This document shows positions 45,002-58,742 of a stretch of 64,000 nucleotides of DNA, piece after piece; position 1 is the first letter of the stretch, and each line of letters opens with the position of its first letter. The notes beneath the pieces were generated by a model. That model had not been told where the DNA came from. It saw only the letters and a program-made list of their open reading frames with translations, and did no database searches. This stretch comes from Cryobacterium zongtaii (GTDB taxonomy: Bacteria; Actinomycetota; Actinomycetes; Actinomycetales; Microbacteriaceae). The translations under genes were made by a program, and so were the position numbers. The stretch spans positions 62,001-126,000 of the forward strand of contig NZ_PPXD01000026.1 in the NCBI RefSeq assembly GCF_002909375.1. Direction: 5' to 3'.

Positions 45002-45468
45002 CAGAGTCCCCCGGTTCCGGCAATGAAGGGCAGTGGGGCCAGCAGCACGACGCCCAGGATGAGCCAGGTCCAGCGCAGACGCGGCATGCCGCGGGTGAGC
45101 CAGTACGAAGCGGCGAACCAGACGAGCGGTGCGGCCACGGCCAGCCAGGTGCCCAGCGAGAACATGAACTGCGACAGCGGGTCGGTCAGCGGGTTCTCGA
45201 TGCGCCCCACTCCGATGAACCAACCGATCGTGTAGAGCAGGTAGACGCCCGCGAGGATGCCCAGGCCAACGAGGGCCGGCGATGACAGAGCCGCCTTGCC
45301 CGCGGGAGCATCGACGTAGCCACCCGGTGATCCGGTGACGGCCCAGCCCTCGGGGAGGTCGGCAGCAGGCCCATCCGCGGGCTCGGGTGGGTTGGTGCTG
45401 CCGGACACGAGGGTGGGATCGTCGTCGCCGGCCCAGCCGAGCGCGTCGTCATCCCGGGAAGAAGTCAT
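45001..45468 (-). CDS. Membrane protein with acidic N-terminal part
   Basis: This 155-residue protein has an acidic, Pro/Gly-rich soluble N-terminus (about 1-60) and three hydrophobic segments (about 63-86, 99-122 and 130-150). No family is recognised. The layout, a disordered acidic part before a small helical bundle, is common among uncharacterised Microbacteriaceae proteins. It is co-translated with the next small membrane protein. Confidence 0.75.
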   Translation of the reverse strand: MTSSRDDDALGWAGDDDPTLVSGSTNPPEPADGPAADLPEGWAVTGSPGGYVDAPAGKAALSSPALVGLGILAGVYLLYTIGWFIGVGRIENPLTDPLSQFMFSLGTWLAVAAPLVWFAASYWLTRGMPRLRWTWLILGVVLLAPLPFIAGTGGL

Positions 45469-45485
45469 GCGCTCAGCCTATTAGT

Positions 45486-46541
45486 TCAGTGGCTGATCAG
45501 CACCTTGAGCGCATGGGTTTCGGCGGCGCGGGAGAACGTGTCGTAGGCGTCTTCCACGTGGCCGAAGTCGAAGGTGTGGGTGGCCAACCGGTCTGCGGGG
45601 ATCTTGTGCTGGACCACCAGCTTCAGCAACATCGGCGTGGTGTTGGTGTTCACCAGGCCCATGCTGATGCTGATGTTCTGGATCCACAGGTTTTCAACGT
45701 GCAGCGGCACGGGCTTGCCGTGCACACCCACATTGGCCAGGTGTCCGCCGGGCCGCACGATCTCGGTGGCCATGGTGAAGGTCTCCGGGATGCCGACGGC
45801 CTCGATCGCCACGTCGACGCCGGCGCCGTCGGTGGCGGCGAGCACCTCGTCTCGCCACTCCGGTCGTCCGGAGCGCACGGTGTGGGTGGCCCCGAAGGTC
45901 TTGGCCTGTTCGAGCCGGTTCTCGTCGATGTCGACGGCCACGATCGACCCGGCGCCGTAGAGTCCCGCGGTGGCGATGGCGGCCAGGCCGACCGGACCGG
46001 CGCCGATCACGGCGACGACGTCGCCGGGTGCCACCTGGCCGTACTGCACACCGATCTCGAACCCGGTGGGCAGGATGTCCGAAAGCATCACGGCCTCGGC
46101 GTCGGTGACGGAGTCGGGCAGCGGGTAAAGCGAGTTGTCGGCGTAGGGCACCCGCACCAGTTCGGCCTGGGTGCCGTCGATGAGATGGCCGAAAACCCAG
46201 CCGATGCCCGAGCGGCCCTCGTCGCCGAGACAGTGCGAGTAGAGGCCCGTCTTGCAGTTCGCGCAGTGCCCGCAGGACTTGATGCAGGAGATCAGCACCC
46301 GCTGGCCCACGATGATGGATTCCACCGACTCCCCCACCGCGACGACGGTGCCGACACCTTCGTGCCCCAGGATGCGCCCGGGCGTCACGGCGGGCACGTC
46401 GCCCTTGAGGATGTGCAGGTCGGTGCCGCAGATCGTGGTGGTGTCGATGCGCACGATCGCGTCGGTCGACCGCACGATCTGCGGGTCCGGCACGTCGGTC
46501 CAGGATTTCACGCCAGGGCCGCCATAAACGAGTGCTTTCAC
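45486..46541 (-). CDS. Zinc-dependent alcohol dehydrogenase
   Basis: This 351-residue enzyme has the catalytic zinc region TTICGTDLHILKGD and GHEGVGTVV, the structural zinc cysteines in CGHCANCKTGLYSHC, and the NAD-binding GAGPVGLAAIATA. It resembles actinobacterial alcohol dehydrogenases that oxidise secondary alcohols or threonine. The GTG at 46541 is used, with AAGGAG 7 nt upstream. The gene is divergent from the methyltransferase gene. Confidence 0.93.
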   Translation of the reverse strand: MKALVYGGPGVKSWTDVPDPQIVRSTDAIVRIDTTTICGTDLHILKGDVPAVTPGRILGHEGVGTVVAVGESVESIIVGQRVLISCIKSCGHCANCKTGLYSHCLGDEGRSGIGWVFGHLIDGTQAELVRVPYADNSLYPLPDSVTDAEAVMLSDILPTGFEIGVQYGQVAPGDVVAVIGAGPVGLAAIATAGLYGAGSIVAVDIDENRLEQAKTFGATHTVRSGRPEWRDEVLAATDGAGVDVAIEAVGIPETFTMATEIVRPGGHLANVGVHGKPVPLHVENLWIQNISISMGLVNTNTTPMLLKLVVQHKIPADRLATHTFDFGHVEDAYDTFSRAAETHALKVLISH

Positions 46542-46649
46542 GATGACGCTCCTTCGAGTCAGTTGTGCGCTGCCCCCGGTGATGCGCGCCATAGTACTCG
46601 CGGGGTAGTCTGGTGGGCTCGTTCGACCCCGGGCGAAAACAGGTTGATC

Positions 46650-47483
46650 ATGCAACACCATCTCGATACCAACCGCGCGAACTGGGACGATCGGGCCGCG
46701 GCCCACGCGGTGCGCACCGGGTTCGGTTACGGAGTGCAGCGGTACGTCGACGATCCCGCGCTTCTGTCGGATGTCGTCCGCTTCGACCGCGAGCGGCTAG
46801 GAGATATCGCCGGGCTGACGACGGTGCACCTGCAATGCCACATCGGAACCGACACGCTCTCGCTGGCCCGGTTGGGCGCCCGGGTCACCGGGCTGGACTT
46901 CTCGTCGGTGGCTCTTGCCGAGGCCCGCGCCCTGGTCGCCGAAACCGGGGACGCCGTCGAGTTCGTCGAGTCCGATGTGTACGCGGCCCTCGCCGTTCTT
47001 CCGCAGGCCGGCTTCGACTTGGTCTACACGGGCATCGGTGCCCTGTGCTGGCTGCCGAGCATCGACCGATGGGCGGCCGTCGTCGCCGGCCTGCTCGTAC
47101 CGGGCGGTCGCCTGTTCATTCGTGAGGGTCACCCGATCCTGTGGACCATGGACGAGCGACTCGCCGATGACCTGCACCTGCGATTCCCCTACTTCGAGCA
47201 GCAGGAACCGTTGGAGTGGGACGACGATTCCAGCTACGTCGTGACGGATCGGCCGATCACCAACACGAAGACCTACGAGTGGAACCACGGGATCGGCGAG
47301 ATCGTCACGGCGCTCTTGAACGCCGGCCTCACCCTGACGATGCTCGTCGAACACGACAGTGTGCCGTGGGAGGCCCTGCCCGGCCAGATGATCGAGCGAC
47401 CCGACGGCGAGTTCGCGCTCGGTGAGCGAGCCGGGGTCGCACCGCTCAGCTACACGATCCAGGCCCTGAAGCCGCTCGGCTGA
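46650..47483 (+). CDS. S-adenosylmethionine-dependent methyltransferase
   Basis: This 277-residue class I methyltransferase has motif I in VHLQCHIGTDTLSLARLGA, the acidic residue in VTGLDFS and motif IV-like DLVYTGIGALCWLP. The substrate is unknown. The ATG at 46650 has AGGTTGATC upstream. The gene is single, divergent from the dehydrogenase and convergent with the DUF998-type gene. Confidence 0.92.
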   Translation: MQHHLDTNRANWDDRAAAHAVRTGFGYGVQRYVDDPALLSDVVRFDRERLGDIAGLTTVHLQCHIGTDTLSLARLGARVTGLDFSSVALAEARALVAETGDAVEFVESDVYAALAVLPQAGFDLVYTGIGALCWLPSIDRWAAVVAGLLVPGGRLFIREGHPILWTMDERLADDLHLRFPYFEQQEPLEWDDDSSYVVTDRPITNTKTYEWNHGIGEIVTALLNAGLTLTMLVEHDSVPWEALPGQMIERPDGEFALGERAGVAPLSYTIQALKPLG

Positions 47484-47499
47484 CGGGCACCGCGGCGAC

Positions 47500-48174
47500 T
47501 CAGCGGTGCCGCACGGCCTTGACCACTGCGATGCTCACCGCGATGACCCAACCCAGCACCCCGGCCAGGCAGACCCGCTCGGCCAGGCCCAGCAGGCCGG
47601 GGGCGATCGCGGCGGTGATGCCCAGCGACACCAGGCCGACGGCGGCGACCCCGGTGAGCCACGCGGCGGCCGGGTAGGCGCCGGCCAGCTCGCTGCCGCG
47701 GAGCCACCTCGTCAGCAGGGCGAACGCCACCAGCGCGGCGACGAAGCCCGCGGCCGCGACGATCAGGTGCGCGGCGCCCGGCGCGGTGGTCGGGGCGAGC
47801 CCCGGCGCATCGGCGGGTGGGATGTCGGTGGGCAGAAATGCCAGCGCGGCGGAGCACACCCCGGCGAACAGCATCAGGACCAGGCCGGCCTGCCGCAGCA
47901 GTGACCGCGGGCCGAACGAGGAGAGCGCGGCGACGGCGCAGAGCGTCACCACTCCCCTGGCCAGGAAGTTCAGGTTCATGATCCACCCGTACGGCCCCAC
48001 CGCGAGGTTGCTCTCGGCCTCCGAGATCACGCTGTAGTGCGGCGGTAGCAGCTGCAACACCACGTCTACCAGAACGTAGAGCACCGCGCCAACGAGGGCG
48101 ACGGTCGCCAGCAGCCGGGTCCCGGGCCGGCCGGCGAACCGAGCCGTGACCGAGCTCTCGCCTCCGGCATTCAT
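47500..48174 (-). CDS. DUF998-like membrane protein
   Basis: This 224-residue protein has six hydrophobic segments and the conserved HYSVISEAESNLAVGPYGWIMNLNF region after the first helix, typical of DUF998 proteins. The function is unknown. I take the ATG at 48174; the frame is open much further, but only as an antisense shadow of the next gene. Confidence 0.85.
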   Translation of the reverse strand: MNAGGESSVTARFAGRPGTRLLATVALVGAVLYVLVDVVLQLLPPHYSVISEAESNLAVGPYGWIMNLNFLARGVVTLCAVAALSSFGPRSLLRQAGLVLMLFAGVCSAALAFLPTDIPPADAPGLAPTTAPGAAHLIVAAAGFVAALVAFALLTRWLRGSELAGAYPAAAWLTGVAAVGLVSLGITAAIAPGLLGLAERVCLAGVLGWVIAVSIAVVKAVRHR

Positions 48175-48229
48175 AGCGTTCACCTGCGGAAGCCTATCGG
48201 TTTGCCTGGGACGCTCGTAGACTTCCGCC

Positions 48230-49174
48230 ATGGCTCGAGACGAGTCCCCCGGCGTCCCCTTCGCCATCCCTGGTGCTCCGGCCCCGACCGTGGGCCGGCA
48301 CCACGTGAACGGATGCCGCCTGTACGCCGAGGTGCGCGGCGCCGGCCCGCCGCTGCTGATCATCGGCGCCGCCAGCGACGACGCCGAGATGTTCCGGCCG
48401 ATCGCCGAGCGGCTGGCCGGGCTCACCGGCGTCGCCGGGTTCACCGTTGTGACCTGGGATCCCCGCGGCACCCGACGGAGCACTAGGGCGGGCTGGCCAT
48501 GCGATTCGTATACCCACGCCGACGATGCCGCCGCGCTGCTCCAGGACCTCGGGCTCGTTCCCGCCGCGATCTTCGGCGCCAGCGCCGGTGGGATCGTGGC
48601 GATGCGGCTCGCCGTGCGGCATCCGGACCTGGTGCGACAGGTTCTCGTTTACGAACCGGGCTTCTTCCGCAGCACGGATTCGGGCACCGCGCTGCTGGCC
48701 CGCACCACCGACGCCGTGCGAAAGCACCTGCGGGAGCGCACCGACGACTGGGCCGGCGCCCTCGCCGTGGTGGCGCGCATGGCGGGGCGGGACCCGGCCG
48801 CCCGGCCGAACAGCCCCGACGACACCGCAGGCCGGGGTCCGCTCGACGCCCCGCCCGGGCTCGAGTGGTACACCGAGCGCGGGGCGGCCCTGGCCGAGAA
48901 CTTCATTCGGGACGACCTGCCGCGCACCGGGGAGACCGTCGACCCCGCCCTCCTGCGCGCAACCGGCAGCGACATCCGTTTCGCGTTCGGCACCGACTCC
49001 GCCCCGGTGTTCCGGGAGATCGCCGAGACGCTCACCCGCGCCCGCCAACGCACCGGCGCAGATCCGCACCTGCCGGACGCGATCAATGCAGCCGCCCACC
49101 TCGTTTATCTCACCCCGGACCCGATCGCACGCTACATCCGCGCACGGTGCCTGCCCGAGGAAGAGGTCGACTAG
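48230..49174 (+). CDS. Alpha/beta hydrolase
   Basis: This 314-residue protein has the canonical hydrolase fold: LLIIGAASDDAEMF at the oxyanion region, TWDPRGTRRS and the nucleophile elbow FGASAGG with the catalytic serine. The catalytic Asp and His are harder to place; the C-terminal part around SDIRFAFGTDSAPVF may hold the Asp. The substrate is unknown. It stands alone and is followed by a repeat-rich gap before ilvC. Confidence 0.85.
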   Translation: MARDESPGVPFAIPGAPAPTVGRHHVNGCRLYAEVRGAGPPLLIIGAASDDAEMFRPIAERLAGLTGVAGFTVVTWDPRGTRRSTRAGWPCDSYTHADDAAALLQDLGLVPAAIFGASAGGIVAMRLAVRHPDLVRQVLVYEPGFFRSTDSGTALLARTTDAVRKHLRERTDDWAGALAVVARMAGRDPAARPNSPDDTAGRGPLDAPPGLEWYTERGAALAENFIRDDLPRTGETVDPALLRATGSDIRFAFGTDSAPVFREIAETLTRARQRTGADPHLPDAINAAAHLVYLTPDPIARYIRARCLPEEEVD

Positions 49175-49456
49175 CTCGCCGAGTCGCCGCAAACACCCCC
49201 TTCGGGGGCTCTGCGGGGGGAAGGATGCCGCAACTCGACGCGAGGCCGTTTCCGTGAGTTGCCAGTTCGTGCCCCCTGAGAGCGCGCGAAGTGGCGTCAA
49301 GAGGCCGGTCGGTGACTTGCCAGTTGGCGCCCCGTCATGGCGTCCGAAGGGGCTTCAACTGGCAACTGACGGCGCATTCACCTTGTTAGCGGCGCCGGCA
49401 CACGCCGAAGGGGCCAGTCGATTCGACTGGCCCCTTCGGGTGAAACGGGTACGGAG
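49175..49456. repeat. Intergenic region with three copies of a TTGCCAGTT repeat
   Basis: Copies at 49254-49275 and 49312-49333 read GTGASTTGCCAGTT followed by four bases and GCCCC; an inverted copy is at 49349-49370. A small GC-rich hairpin also occurs near 49195. No gene is visible. Such clustered, short, partly palindromic units look like a REP-type intergenic element. The stretch ends in the ilvC terminator. Confidence 0.65.
49407..49438. terminator. Terminator downstream of ilvC
   Basis: GAAGGGGCCAGTCGAT and its near-perfect complement ATTCGACTGGCCCCTTC form a stem of about 15 bp between the hydrolase gene and the end of ilvC. It can serve both. Confidence 0.85.
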
Positions 49457-50575
<1,119 letters not shown>

Positions 50576-51085
50576 CTAGTTTTTGAAGACGCGTTCGGTG
50601 ATCGACTTGGATCCCCGACCGATGGCGAGGAGGCCCGACTGGGCGATTTCCTTGATGCCGTATGGCTCGAGCACCCGCAGGAACGCCTGGGTCTTGCCGG
50701 AGTCGCCGGTCACCTCGATCACGACGGCATCCGTGGACACGTCGACGACCCGGGCACGGAACAGGGTGACCGCTTCGAGGACCTGGGACCGGGTGGTGTT
50801 GTCCGCCCGCACCTTGACGAGCAGGTGCTCACGCTGGACCGACTGGCTCGGGTCGAGCTCGACGATCTTGATGACGTTGATCAGCTTGTTGAGCTGCTTG
50901 GTCACCTGTTCCAGCGGGGCGTCCTCGACGTCGACGAGGATCGTGATGCGCGACAGGCCGGGGATTTCGCTGTGGCCGACGGCGAGGCTCTCGATGTTGA
51001 AGCCGCGCCGGGCGAACAGGCCCGCGACGCGGGTCAGCAGTCCGGGCTTGTCCTCGACGAGGAGGCTGAGAACGTGGGTACTCAT
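50576..51085 (-). CDS. ilvN: Acetolactate synthase small (regulatory) subunit
   Basis: This 169-residue protein has an N-terminal ACT domain (HVLSLLVEDKPGLLTRVAGLF and GFNIESLAVGHSE) and the C-terminal IlvN domain with VEVTGDSGKTQAF-type motif (IEVTGDSGKTQAFL). It binds valine and regulates IlvB. It begins 3 nt after the ilvB stop, so the two subunits are co-translated. Confidence 0.97.
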   Translation of the reverse strand: MSTHVLSLLVEDKPGLLTRVAGLFARRGFNIESLAVGHSEIPGLSRITILVDVEDAPLEQVTKQLNKLINVIKIVELDPSQSVQREHLLVKVRADNTTRSQVLEAVTLFRARVVDVSTDAVVIEVTGDSGKTQAFLRVLEPYGIKEIAQSGLLAIGRGSKSITERVFKN

Positions 51086-51088
51086 CGG

Positions 51089-52909
51089 TTACTCCTCTTC
51101 CCAGGTGGGGGCGTGGTCCTTGGCGTACTGCACGAAGCTGTTGCTGACGCCCTGCGGCACCATCGGCCACACCATGGCGTCGCGGCTGACGATGAAGTCG
51201 ATCACCACGGGCCGGTCGTTGGTGGCCAACGCGAGCTTGATCGCGTCGTCGACCTGGTCGGCGCGGGTGACCCGGATTCCCAGGGCACCGTACGCATCGG
51301 CCATCTTCACGAAGTCGGGCACCATCGCGGTGCCGTGACCGGTGTTGAGGTCGGTGAAGGAGTGCCGGCCGTCATAGAACAGCGACTGCCACTGACGCAC
51401 CATGCCGAGCGACGAATTGTTGATGATCGCCACCTTGATCGGGATGTTGTTGATCGTGCAGGTGGCGAGTTCCTGGTTGGTCATCTGGAAGCAGCCGTCG
51501 CCGTCGATGGACCAGACCGTGCGGTCGGGTTCGGCGACCTTGGCGCCCATGGCCGCGGGCACCGAGTAACCCATGGTGCCGGCCCCGCCGGAGTTGAGCC
51601 AGGAGTTCGGCCGCTCGTACTTGATGAACTGTGCGGCCCACATCTGGTGCTGGCCGACGCCGGCGGCGTAGACGCCCTCGGGTCCGGTGAGCTCGCCGAT
51701 GCGCTTGATCACGTACTGCGGGGCGAGCAGGCCGTCGGCCGGTTCGCTGTAGCCCAACGGGAACTTCTCCCGGAGGCCCTTGAGGTAGGTCCACCACTCG
51801 GAGATGTCGGGGGTCGTCGTGCTGATCGCCTCGCGGTAGGCCACGGTGAGGTCGGCGATGACGTCCTTGGCGTCACCCACGATGGGCACGTCGGCGGCGC
51901 GGATCTTGCCGATCTCGGCCGGGTCCACGTCCACGTGCACGATGGTGGCATTGGGCGCGAATTCGGAGGCCTTGCCGGTGACCCTGTCGTCGAAACGGGC
52001 GCCGAGAGCGATGATGAGGTCGGATTCCTGCAGTGCCAGCACGGCAGCGACGGTTCCGTGCATGCCGGGCATGCCCAGGTGCTGGTCGTGCGAGTCGGGA
52101 AACGCTCCGCGGGCCATCAGGGTGGTGACGACGGGGGTACCGGTCAGTTCGGCCAGCTCGAGCAGTTCGGGTGACGCCTGGGCGCGGATGACGCCGCCGC
52201 CGACGTAGAAGACGGGCTTCGCGGCGCCGGCCAGCAGCGCCGCCGCGGCCTGAACCTGCTTGCCGTGCGCCTTGGTGATCGGCCGGTAGCCGGGCAGGTC
52301 GAGCTTGGGCGGCCAGATGAACGGTGCCTTCATCTGCTGGGCGTCCTTGGTGATGTCCACCAGCACCGGGCCGGGACGGCCGGTGTTGCAGATCAGGAAC
52401 GCCGAGGCGATGGCGGCGGGGATGTCTTCGGGCCGCTTCACCAGGAACGAGTGCTTGGTGATAGGCATGGTGATGCCGACGATGTCGGCCTCCTGGAACG
52501 CATCCGTGCCCATCAGCGTGGAGAAGACCTGGCCGGTGATCGCCAGCAGCGGCACCGAGTCCATGTAGGCGTCGGCGATGGCCGTGACCAGGTTGGTCGC
52601 GCCGGGGCCGGAGGTGGCGATGGCCACCCCGACCCGGTTGCTCGAGGACGCGTAGCCCTCGGCGGCATGGCCGGCGCCCTGTTCGTGGCGAACCAGGATG
52701 TGGCGGATGTCGTCCTGGTTCATCAGCTCGTCGTAGAGCGGGATGACGGCGCCGCCGGGCAGCCCGAAGACGTCGGTGACGCCGAGCATCTTGAGGCTGC
52801 GCAGAATTGCGCCGGAACCGGTGAGAATTTCAGGCGTTCCGGACACGGCGTCGGCGGACGGCGCGCTGGGGGTCGGGGCGGATGGCACGGGCAAAGGTTC
52901 CGTGGTCAT
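51089..52909 (-). CDS. ilvB: Acetolactate synthase large (catalytic) subunit
   Basis: This 606-residue ThDP-dependent enzyme condenses pyruvate with pyruvate or 2-ketobutyrate. It has [16 protein letters not shown] and the catalytic Glu in [15 protein letters not shown], the FAD-linked region near [13 protein letters not shown], and the ThDP-magnesium motif [17 protein letters not shown]. The start is the ATG at 52909. It lies between ilvD and ilvN in the ilvD-ilvB-ilvN-ilvC cluster. Confidence 0.97.
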   Translation of the reverse strand: MTTEPLPVPSAPTPSAPSADAVSGTPEILTGSGAILRSLKMLGVTDVFGLPGGAVIPLYDELMNQDDIRHILVRHEQGAGHAAEGYASSSNRVGVAIATSGPGATNLVTAIADAYMDSVPLLAITGQVFSTLMGTDAFQEADIVGITMPITKHSFLVKRPEDIPAAIASAFLICNTGRPGPVLVDITKDAQQMKAPFIWPPKLDLPGYRPITKAHGKQVQAAAALLAGAAKPVFYVGGGVIRAQASPELLELAELTGTPVVTTLMARGAFPDSHDQHLGMPGMHGTVAAVLALQESDLIIALGARFDDRVTGKASEFAPNATIVHVDVDPAEIGKIRAADVPIVGDAKDVIADLTVAYREAISTTTPDISEWWTYLKGLREKFPLGYSEPADGLLAPQYVIKRIGELTGPEGVYAAGVGQHQMWAAQFIKYERPNSWLNSGGAGTMGYSVPAAMGAKVAEPDRTVWSIDGDGCFQMTNQELATCTINNIPIKVAIINNSSLGMVRQWQSLFYDGRHSFTDLNTGHGTAMVPDFVKMADAYGALGIRVTRADQVDDAIKLALATNDRPVVIDFIVSRDAMVWPMVPQGVSNSFVQYAKDHAPTWEEE

Positions 52910-52947
52910 GAGAGCAAATCCCTAATTCGAATGACGGATGGTGTCGA

Positions 52948-54642
52948 TTATCCCGTGGTCGCACCCAGGGCCGCGGACTGCACGAGCTTGGAGTACTTGG
53001 CGAGAACGCCACGGGTGTAACGGGGAGGAAGTGGAGCCCAGCCTTCTCGGCGGGCGGCCAGCTCTGCGGGGTCGACCAGTAGGTCAAGCGAGCGAGCTGC
53101 GATATCGACCCGTATCAGATCACCATCGCGCACGAAGGCGATCGGACCTGCGTCCACCGCTTCGGGTGCTATATGGCCGATACACAGTCCGGTTGTGCCG
53201 CCTGAGAATCGACCATCAGTCAATAGTAGTACATCGGCTCCGAGCCCAGCGCCCTTGATGGCCGCGGTGATCGAGAGCATCTCGCGCATGCCCGGGCCGC
53301 CCTTGGGGCCTTCGTAGCGGATGACGACGACGTCGCCCTTGAGGATCTCCCCCGCGGTGAGGGCGTCCATGGCCGCGCGCTCACGCTCGAAGACCCGGGC
53401 GGGGCCCTCGAAGATGTCGCTGTCGAAGCCGGCGGTCTTGACGACGGCGCCCTCGGGGGCGATGGAGCCCTTGAGGATGGTGATGCCGCCGGAGGCGTGG
53501 ATCGGGTTGTCCAGGGTGCGCAGGACCTTGCCGTCGAGCTCGGGCGGGTCGATCTCGGCGAGGTTCTCCGCCACGGTCTTGCCCGTGACGGTGAGCGCGT
53601 CGCCGTGGATGAGACCGGCCTCGAGCAGGGCGCGCATCACGGCGGGCACGCCGCCGTGACGGTCGACGTCGTTCATGACGTACTTGCCGAAGGGCTTGAG
53701 GTCACCGATGTGCGGCACGGTATCGCCGATGCGGTTGAAGTCGTCGAGGGTGAGCTCGACCTCGGCCTCCTGCGCGATGGCGAGCAGGTGCAGCACCACG
53801 TTGGTGGAACCGCCGAAGGCCATGGCCACGGCGATGGCGTTCTCGAACGCCTTCTTGGTGAGGATGTCGCGGGCCGTGATGCCTAAGCGCAGCAGGTTGA
53901 CCACGGCCTCGCCGGAGCGGTGCGCGTAGTAGTCGCGGCGGCGGTCGGCGGAGGCGGGCGACGCGGAGCCGGGAAGGCTCATGCCCAGGGCCTCGGCGAC
54001 GCTGGCCATGGTGTTGGCGGTGTACATGCCGCCGCAGGCACCCTCGCCGGGGGCGAAGGCGCACTCGATGCGCTTGGCGTCTTCCACGCTCATGCGGCCG
54101 GCCTTGACGGCGCCGACGGCTTCGAACGAGTCGATGATGGTGATGTCCTTCTCGGTGCCGTCGCTCAGCTTCACCCAGCCGGGTGCGATCGACCCGGCGT
54201 AGAGGAAGACGCTGGCGAGGTCCAGTCGCGCGGCGGCCATGAGCATCCCGGGCAGCGACTTGTCGCAGCCGGCCAGCAGCACCGAACCGTCGAGGCGTTC
54301 GGCCTGCATGACGACCTCGACGGAGTCGGCGATGACCTCACGGGAGACCAGGGAGAAGTGCATGCCCTCGTGGCCCATCGAGATGCCGTCGGAGACCGAG
54401 ATGGTTCCGAACTGCAGCGGGTAGCCGCCGCCGGAGTGCACACCCTCCTTGGACGCCTGCGCGAGGCGGTCCAGGGACAGATTGCACGGGGTGATCTCGT
54501 TCCAGGAGCTGGCGATGCCGATCTGGGGCTTCTCCCAGTCCGCGTCGCCCATTCCAACCGCTCGGAGCATGCCGCGGGAGGTGGTGGCCTCGATGCCATC
54601 GGTAACGTCGCGGCTACGGGGCTTCATATCGAACTCAGACAT
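52948..54642 (-). CDS. ilvD: Dihydroxy-acid dehydratase
   Basis: This 564-residue iron-sulfur enzyme makes the keto acid precursors of valine and isoleucine. Conserved parts are [17 protein letters not shown], the cysteine motif [32 protein letters not shown] and [20 protein letters not shown]. Three cluster-ligand cysteines are in place (CN, CDK, CGG). It is the first ilv gene of the cluster; 38 nt separate it from ilvB. Confidence 0.97.
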   Translation of the reverse strand: MSEFDMKPRSRDVTDGIEATTSRGMLRAVGMGDADWEKPQIGIASSWNEITPCNLSLDRLAQASKEGVHSGGGYPLQFGTISVSDGISMGHEGMHFSLVSREVIADSVEVVMQAERLDGSVLLAGCDKSLPGMLMAAARLDLASVFLYAGSIAPGWVKLSDGTEKDITIIDSFEAVGAVKAGRMSVEDAKRIECAFAPGEGACGGMYTANTMASVAEALGMSLPGSASPASADRRRDYYAHRSGEAVVNLLRLGITARDILTKKAFENAIAVAMAFGGSTNVVLHLLAIAQEAEVELTLDDFNRIGDTVPHIGDLKPFGKYVMNDVDRHGGVPAVMRALLEAGLIHGDALTVTGKTVAENLAEIDPPELDGKVLRTLDNPIHASGGITILKGSIAPEGAVVKTAGFDSDIFEGPARVFERERAAMDALTAGEILKGDVVVIRYEGPKGGPGMREMLSITAAIKGAGLGADVLLLTDGRFSGGTTGLCIGHIAPEAVDAGPIAFVRDGDLIRVDIAARSLDLLVDPAELAARREGWAPLPPRYTRGVLAKYSKLVQSAALGATTG

Positions 54643-54712
54643 GCACCGAGTCTAGAACGTCGCGGGCGGCACACCCGTCATGACGACCGGTGGCACGCCC
54701 GCGACGCGGGAC

Positions 54713-56887
<2,175 letters not shown>

Positions 56888-57077
56888 GACCAGGTCGAAG
56901 TGACCGGGCGCGACCGAATCGGGGCCGGGCTCTGCGCCGGCCTCTCCGGTTGTGTCGGGTGCGCTGACTGATGCGGTGGTGTCTGCTGCGATTTCGATGA
57001 CTCATCCATTCCGGTGCCCGCCTGTGCGGCGCACCTGGCTGCACCTCGAGGTTACCAGCGAAGGCTATGCTGACGCC

Positions 57078-57872
57078 GTGATTCGCATCGGCATGAGCTC
57101 CACCTGCGTGTACCCGCTGGGGTTGGAAGACTCTTTCAGGTTGGCGAAGCAGGCCGGGTTCGACGGCGTTGAGATCATGGTCACCCGTGACGAAGCCACC
57201 CAGGATGCGGCGGCGCTGACCGCGCTATCCGAGCGGTACAGCCTGCCGATCTTCTCGATCCACGCACCGGTTCTGTTGCTCACCCACTTCGTCTGGGGCC
57301 GGGACCCCCGGGTGAAGTTGGAGCGGTCCGCCGAGCTCGCCGGGCTGGTCGGCGCATCGACGGTGGTGGTGCATCCGCCGTTTCGCTGGCAGGCCGGTTA
57401 TGCGGAGGACTTTCTCGACATCGTGCGCGAGCTCGGCGCGGGCACCGGCCTTCAGATCGCCGTCGAGAACATGTTCCCGTGGAAGATCGGCGGGCGAGGG
57501 GTCAAGGCGTACTCCCCCGGTTGGGACCCCACGGTGATGGACTGCGCCGCGGTGACCCTCGATTTCTCGCACTGTGCGCTCAGCGGCCAGGACAGCCTCG
57601 CGATGGCCACGGCCCTGGGCGAGCGTCTGCGCCACGTGCACCTCTGCGACGGCACGGGCTCCCTCGACGAGGGCCGGGTCTTCGACGAACACCTGTTGCC
57701 CGGCCGCGGCACCGAGCCGGTGGCCGAGGTACTGCGGAACCTCGCCGCGGTGAACTGGGACGGCACCATCGTTGCCGAGGTGAACACCCGGACCGCCCGC
57801 ACCGAGCCGGAGCGCCTGGCCCTGCTCACCGAAACCCTCACCTTCGCCCGCGACCACACCCGCGAGCTGTGA
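57078..57872 (+). CDS. Sugar phosphate isomerase/epimerase (xylose isomerase-like TIM barrel)
   Basis: This 264-residue protein has the AP endonuclease 2 family pattern: SSTCVYPLGLEDSFRLAKQA, GFDGVEIMV, IFSIHAPVLLL, VVVHPPFRWQ, IAVENMFPW, TLDFSHCALSG, HVHLCDGTG and a final GTIVAEVNTR. The Glu, Asp and His residues expected to bind a metal are in place. The substrate is unknown. The GTG at 57078 is taken as start. It is divergent from the trehalose gene. Confidence 0.9.
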   Translation: MIRIGMSSTCVYPLGLEDSFRLAKQAGFDGVEIMVTRDEATQDAAALTALSERYSLPIFSIHAPVLLLTHFVWGRDPRVKLERSAELAGLVGASTVVVHPPFRWQAGYAEDFLDIVRELGAGTGLQIAVENMFPWKIGGRGVKAYSPGWDPTVMDCAAVTLDFSHCALSGQDSLAMATALGERLRHVHLCDGTGSLDEGRVFDEHLLPGRGTEPVAEVLRNLAAVNWDGTIVAEVNTRTARTEPERLALLTETLTFARDHTREL

Positions 57873-57943
57873 CTCAAGCACCTAAAACCCGAGTTTTTTG
57901 GGGCTTTTCTCTCAGTTCGCGGGTTGTCGGCTAGCGTGTAGCC

Positions 57944-58153
57944 ATGCGAAAGTTCTTGTTCAACACCGCAATGATCAGCGTCGTCGTCGGCGGCTGGCAC
58001 ATCCTGCAGGCCACCAAGAACGGTCCGAGGGACTGGCGCCTGGTGCTCACCTGGATCGGCTGGGGACTCAGCGTCGCGGTCGCCGTCGGCAACGTGGTGA
58101 AGGACGCCGACGAGAAATCCGTGCCGGGCGCCACTGCCGTGAAGGTTAATTAG
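57944..58153 (+). CDS. Small two-helix membrane protein
   Basis: This 69-residue protein has two short hydrophobic segments (about 7-23 and 35-50), each with tryptophans (VVGGWHIL, LTWIGWGL), and a charged tail. No family is recognised. Its coding style and clear start after a short gap suggest a real gene, downstream of the isomerase on the same strand. Confidence 0.7.
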   Translation: MRKFLFNTAMISVVVGGWHILQATKNGPRDWRLVLTWIGWGLSVAVAVGNVVKDADEKSVPGATAVKVN

Positions 58154-58258
58154 CGGGCATCCCCCCGCCAGTCCCCGTTCTGCGGCGTGTCCCCCGTGAT
58201 TTCGGGGTGGAGAAGGCGAAACTGGTCTTCTCGCGTTGTTAGTAGGAAGGGGCTCACG

Positions 58259-58723
58259 ATGTTCGGTCGTCGACGTCGCACCGCACCCGTCATCCAGGCC
58301 CCGGTTGCTCCCGCTCCGGCAGAACTCAGCCGCGCCGAGGTCTTTGAACATCTCCACGCCGCGCTGGCCGATCTCGTCGGCGCCGAGGGAGCCTGGACCC
58401 TGGTCCCCCGCCGCTCCGATGACACCGACGTGATCTTCCACGGGCTCAAGGCCCACCAGATCGCCGAGACCCTCACCGAGCTCCTGGCTGCCGAGACCAT
58501 GCGCCTGCGCACCGACACCCCGGCAGCGCCCCGCAACATCGCCGAACCCCGCACCGACACCCCGGTTGACGGAATCACAGCCGTCAACACCGGCGCCCTC
58601 CTGGTGTCCTCTGGTGCGGAACCGACCGCTCTGCCGTGGAACCCGGCTCCGATCTCGGTGTGGGCAGAACCGACGTCCGGCGCCCGCGCCGGATCGGCCA
58701 CGATCAGTCGCCTCGTCGCCTAA
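58259..58723 (+). CDS. Hypothetical protein
   Basis: This 154-residue soluble protein starts with a basic RRRRTAP segment and an Ala/Pro linker. A small folded part follows (about 22-82: RAEVFEHLHAALADLVGAEG, TLVPRRSDDTDVIFHGLKAH), then an apparently disordered tail. No family is recognised. The ATG at 58259 follows AGGAAGGGG at 7 nt, a strong ribosome-binding site. It converges with the YeaQ-like gene. Confidence 0.75.
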   Translation: MFGRRRRTAPVIQAPVAPAPAELSRAEVFEHLHAALADLVGAEGAWTLVPRRSDDTDVIFHGLKAHQIAETLTELLAAETMRLRTDTPAAPRNIAEPRTDTPVDGITAVNTGALLVSSGAEPTALPWNPAPISVWAEPTSGARAGSATISRLVA

Positions 58724-58742
58724 GCACCACCCGCGCTGCAGA

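Noticed and set aside
57873..57943. Terminator with a T6 run after the isomerase gene
   Set aside because: There is a T-run near 57894 but no convincing stem before it.
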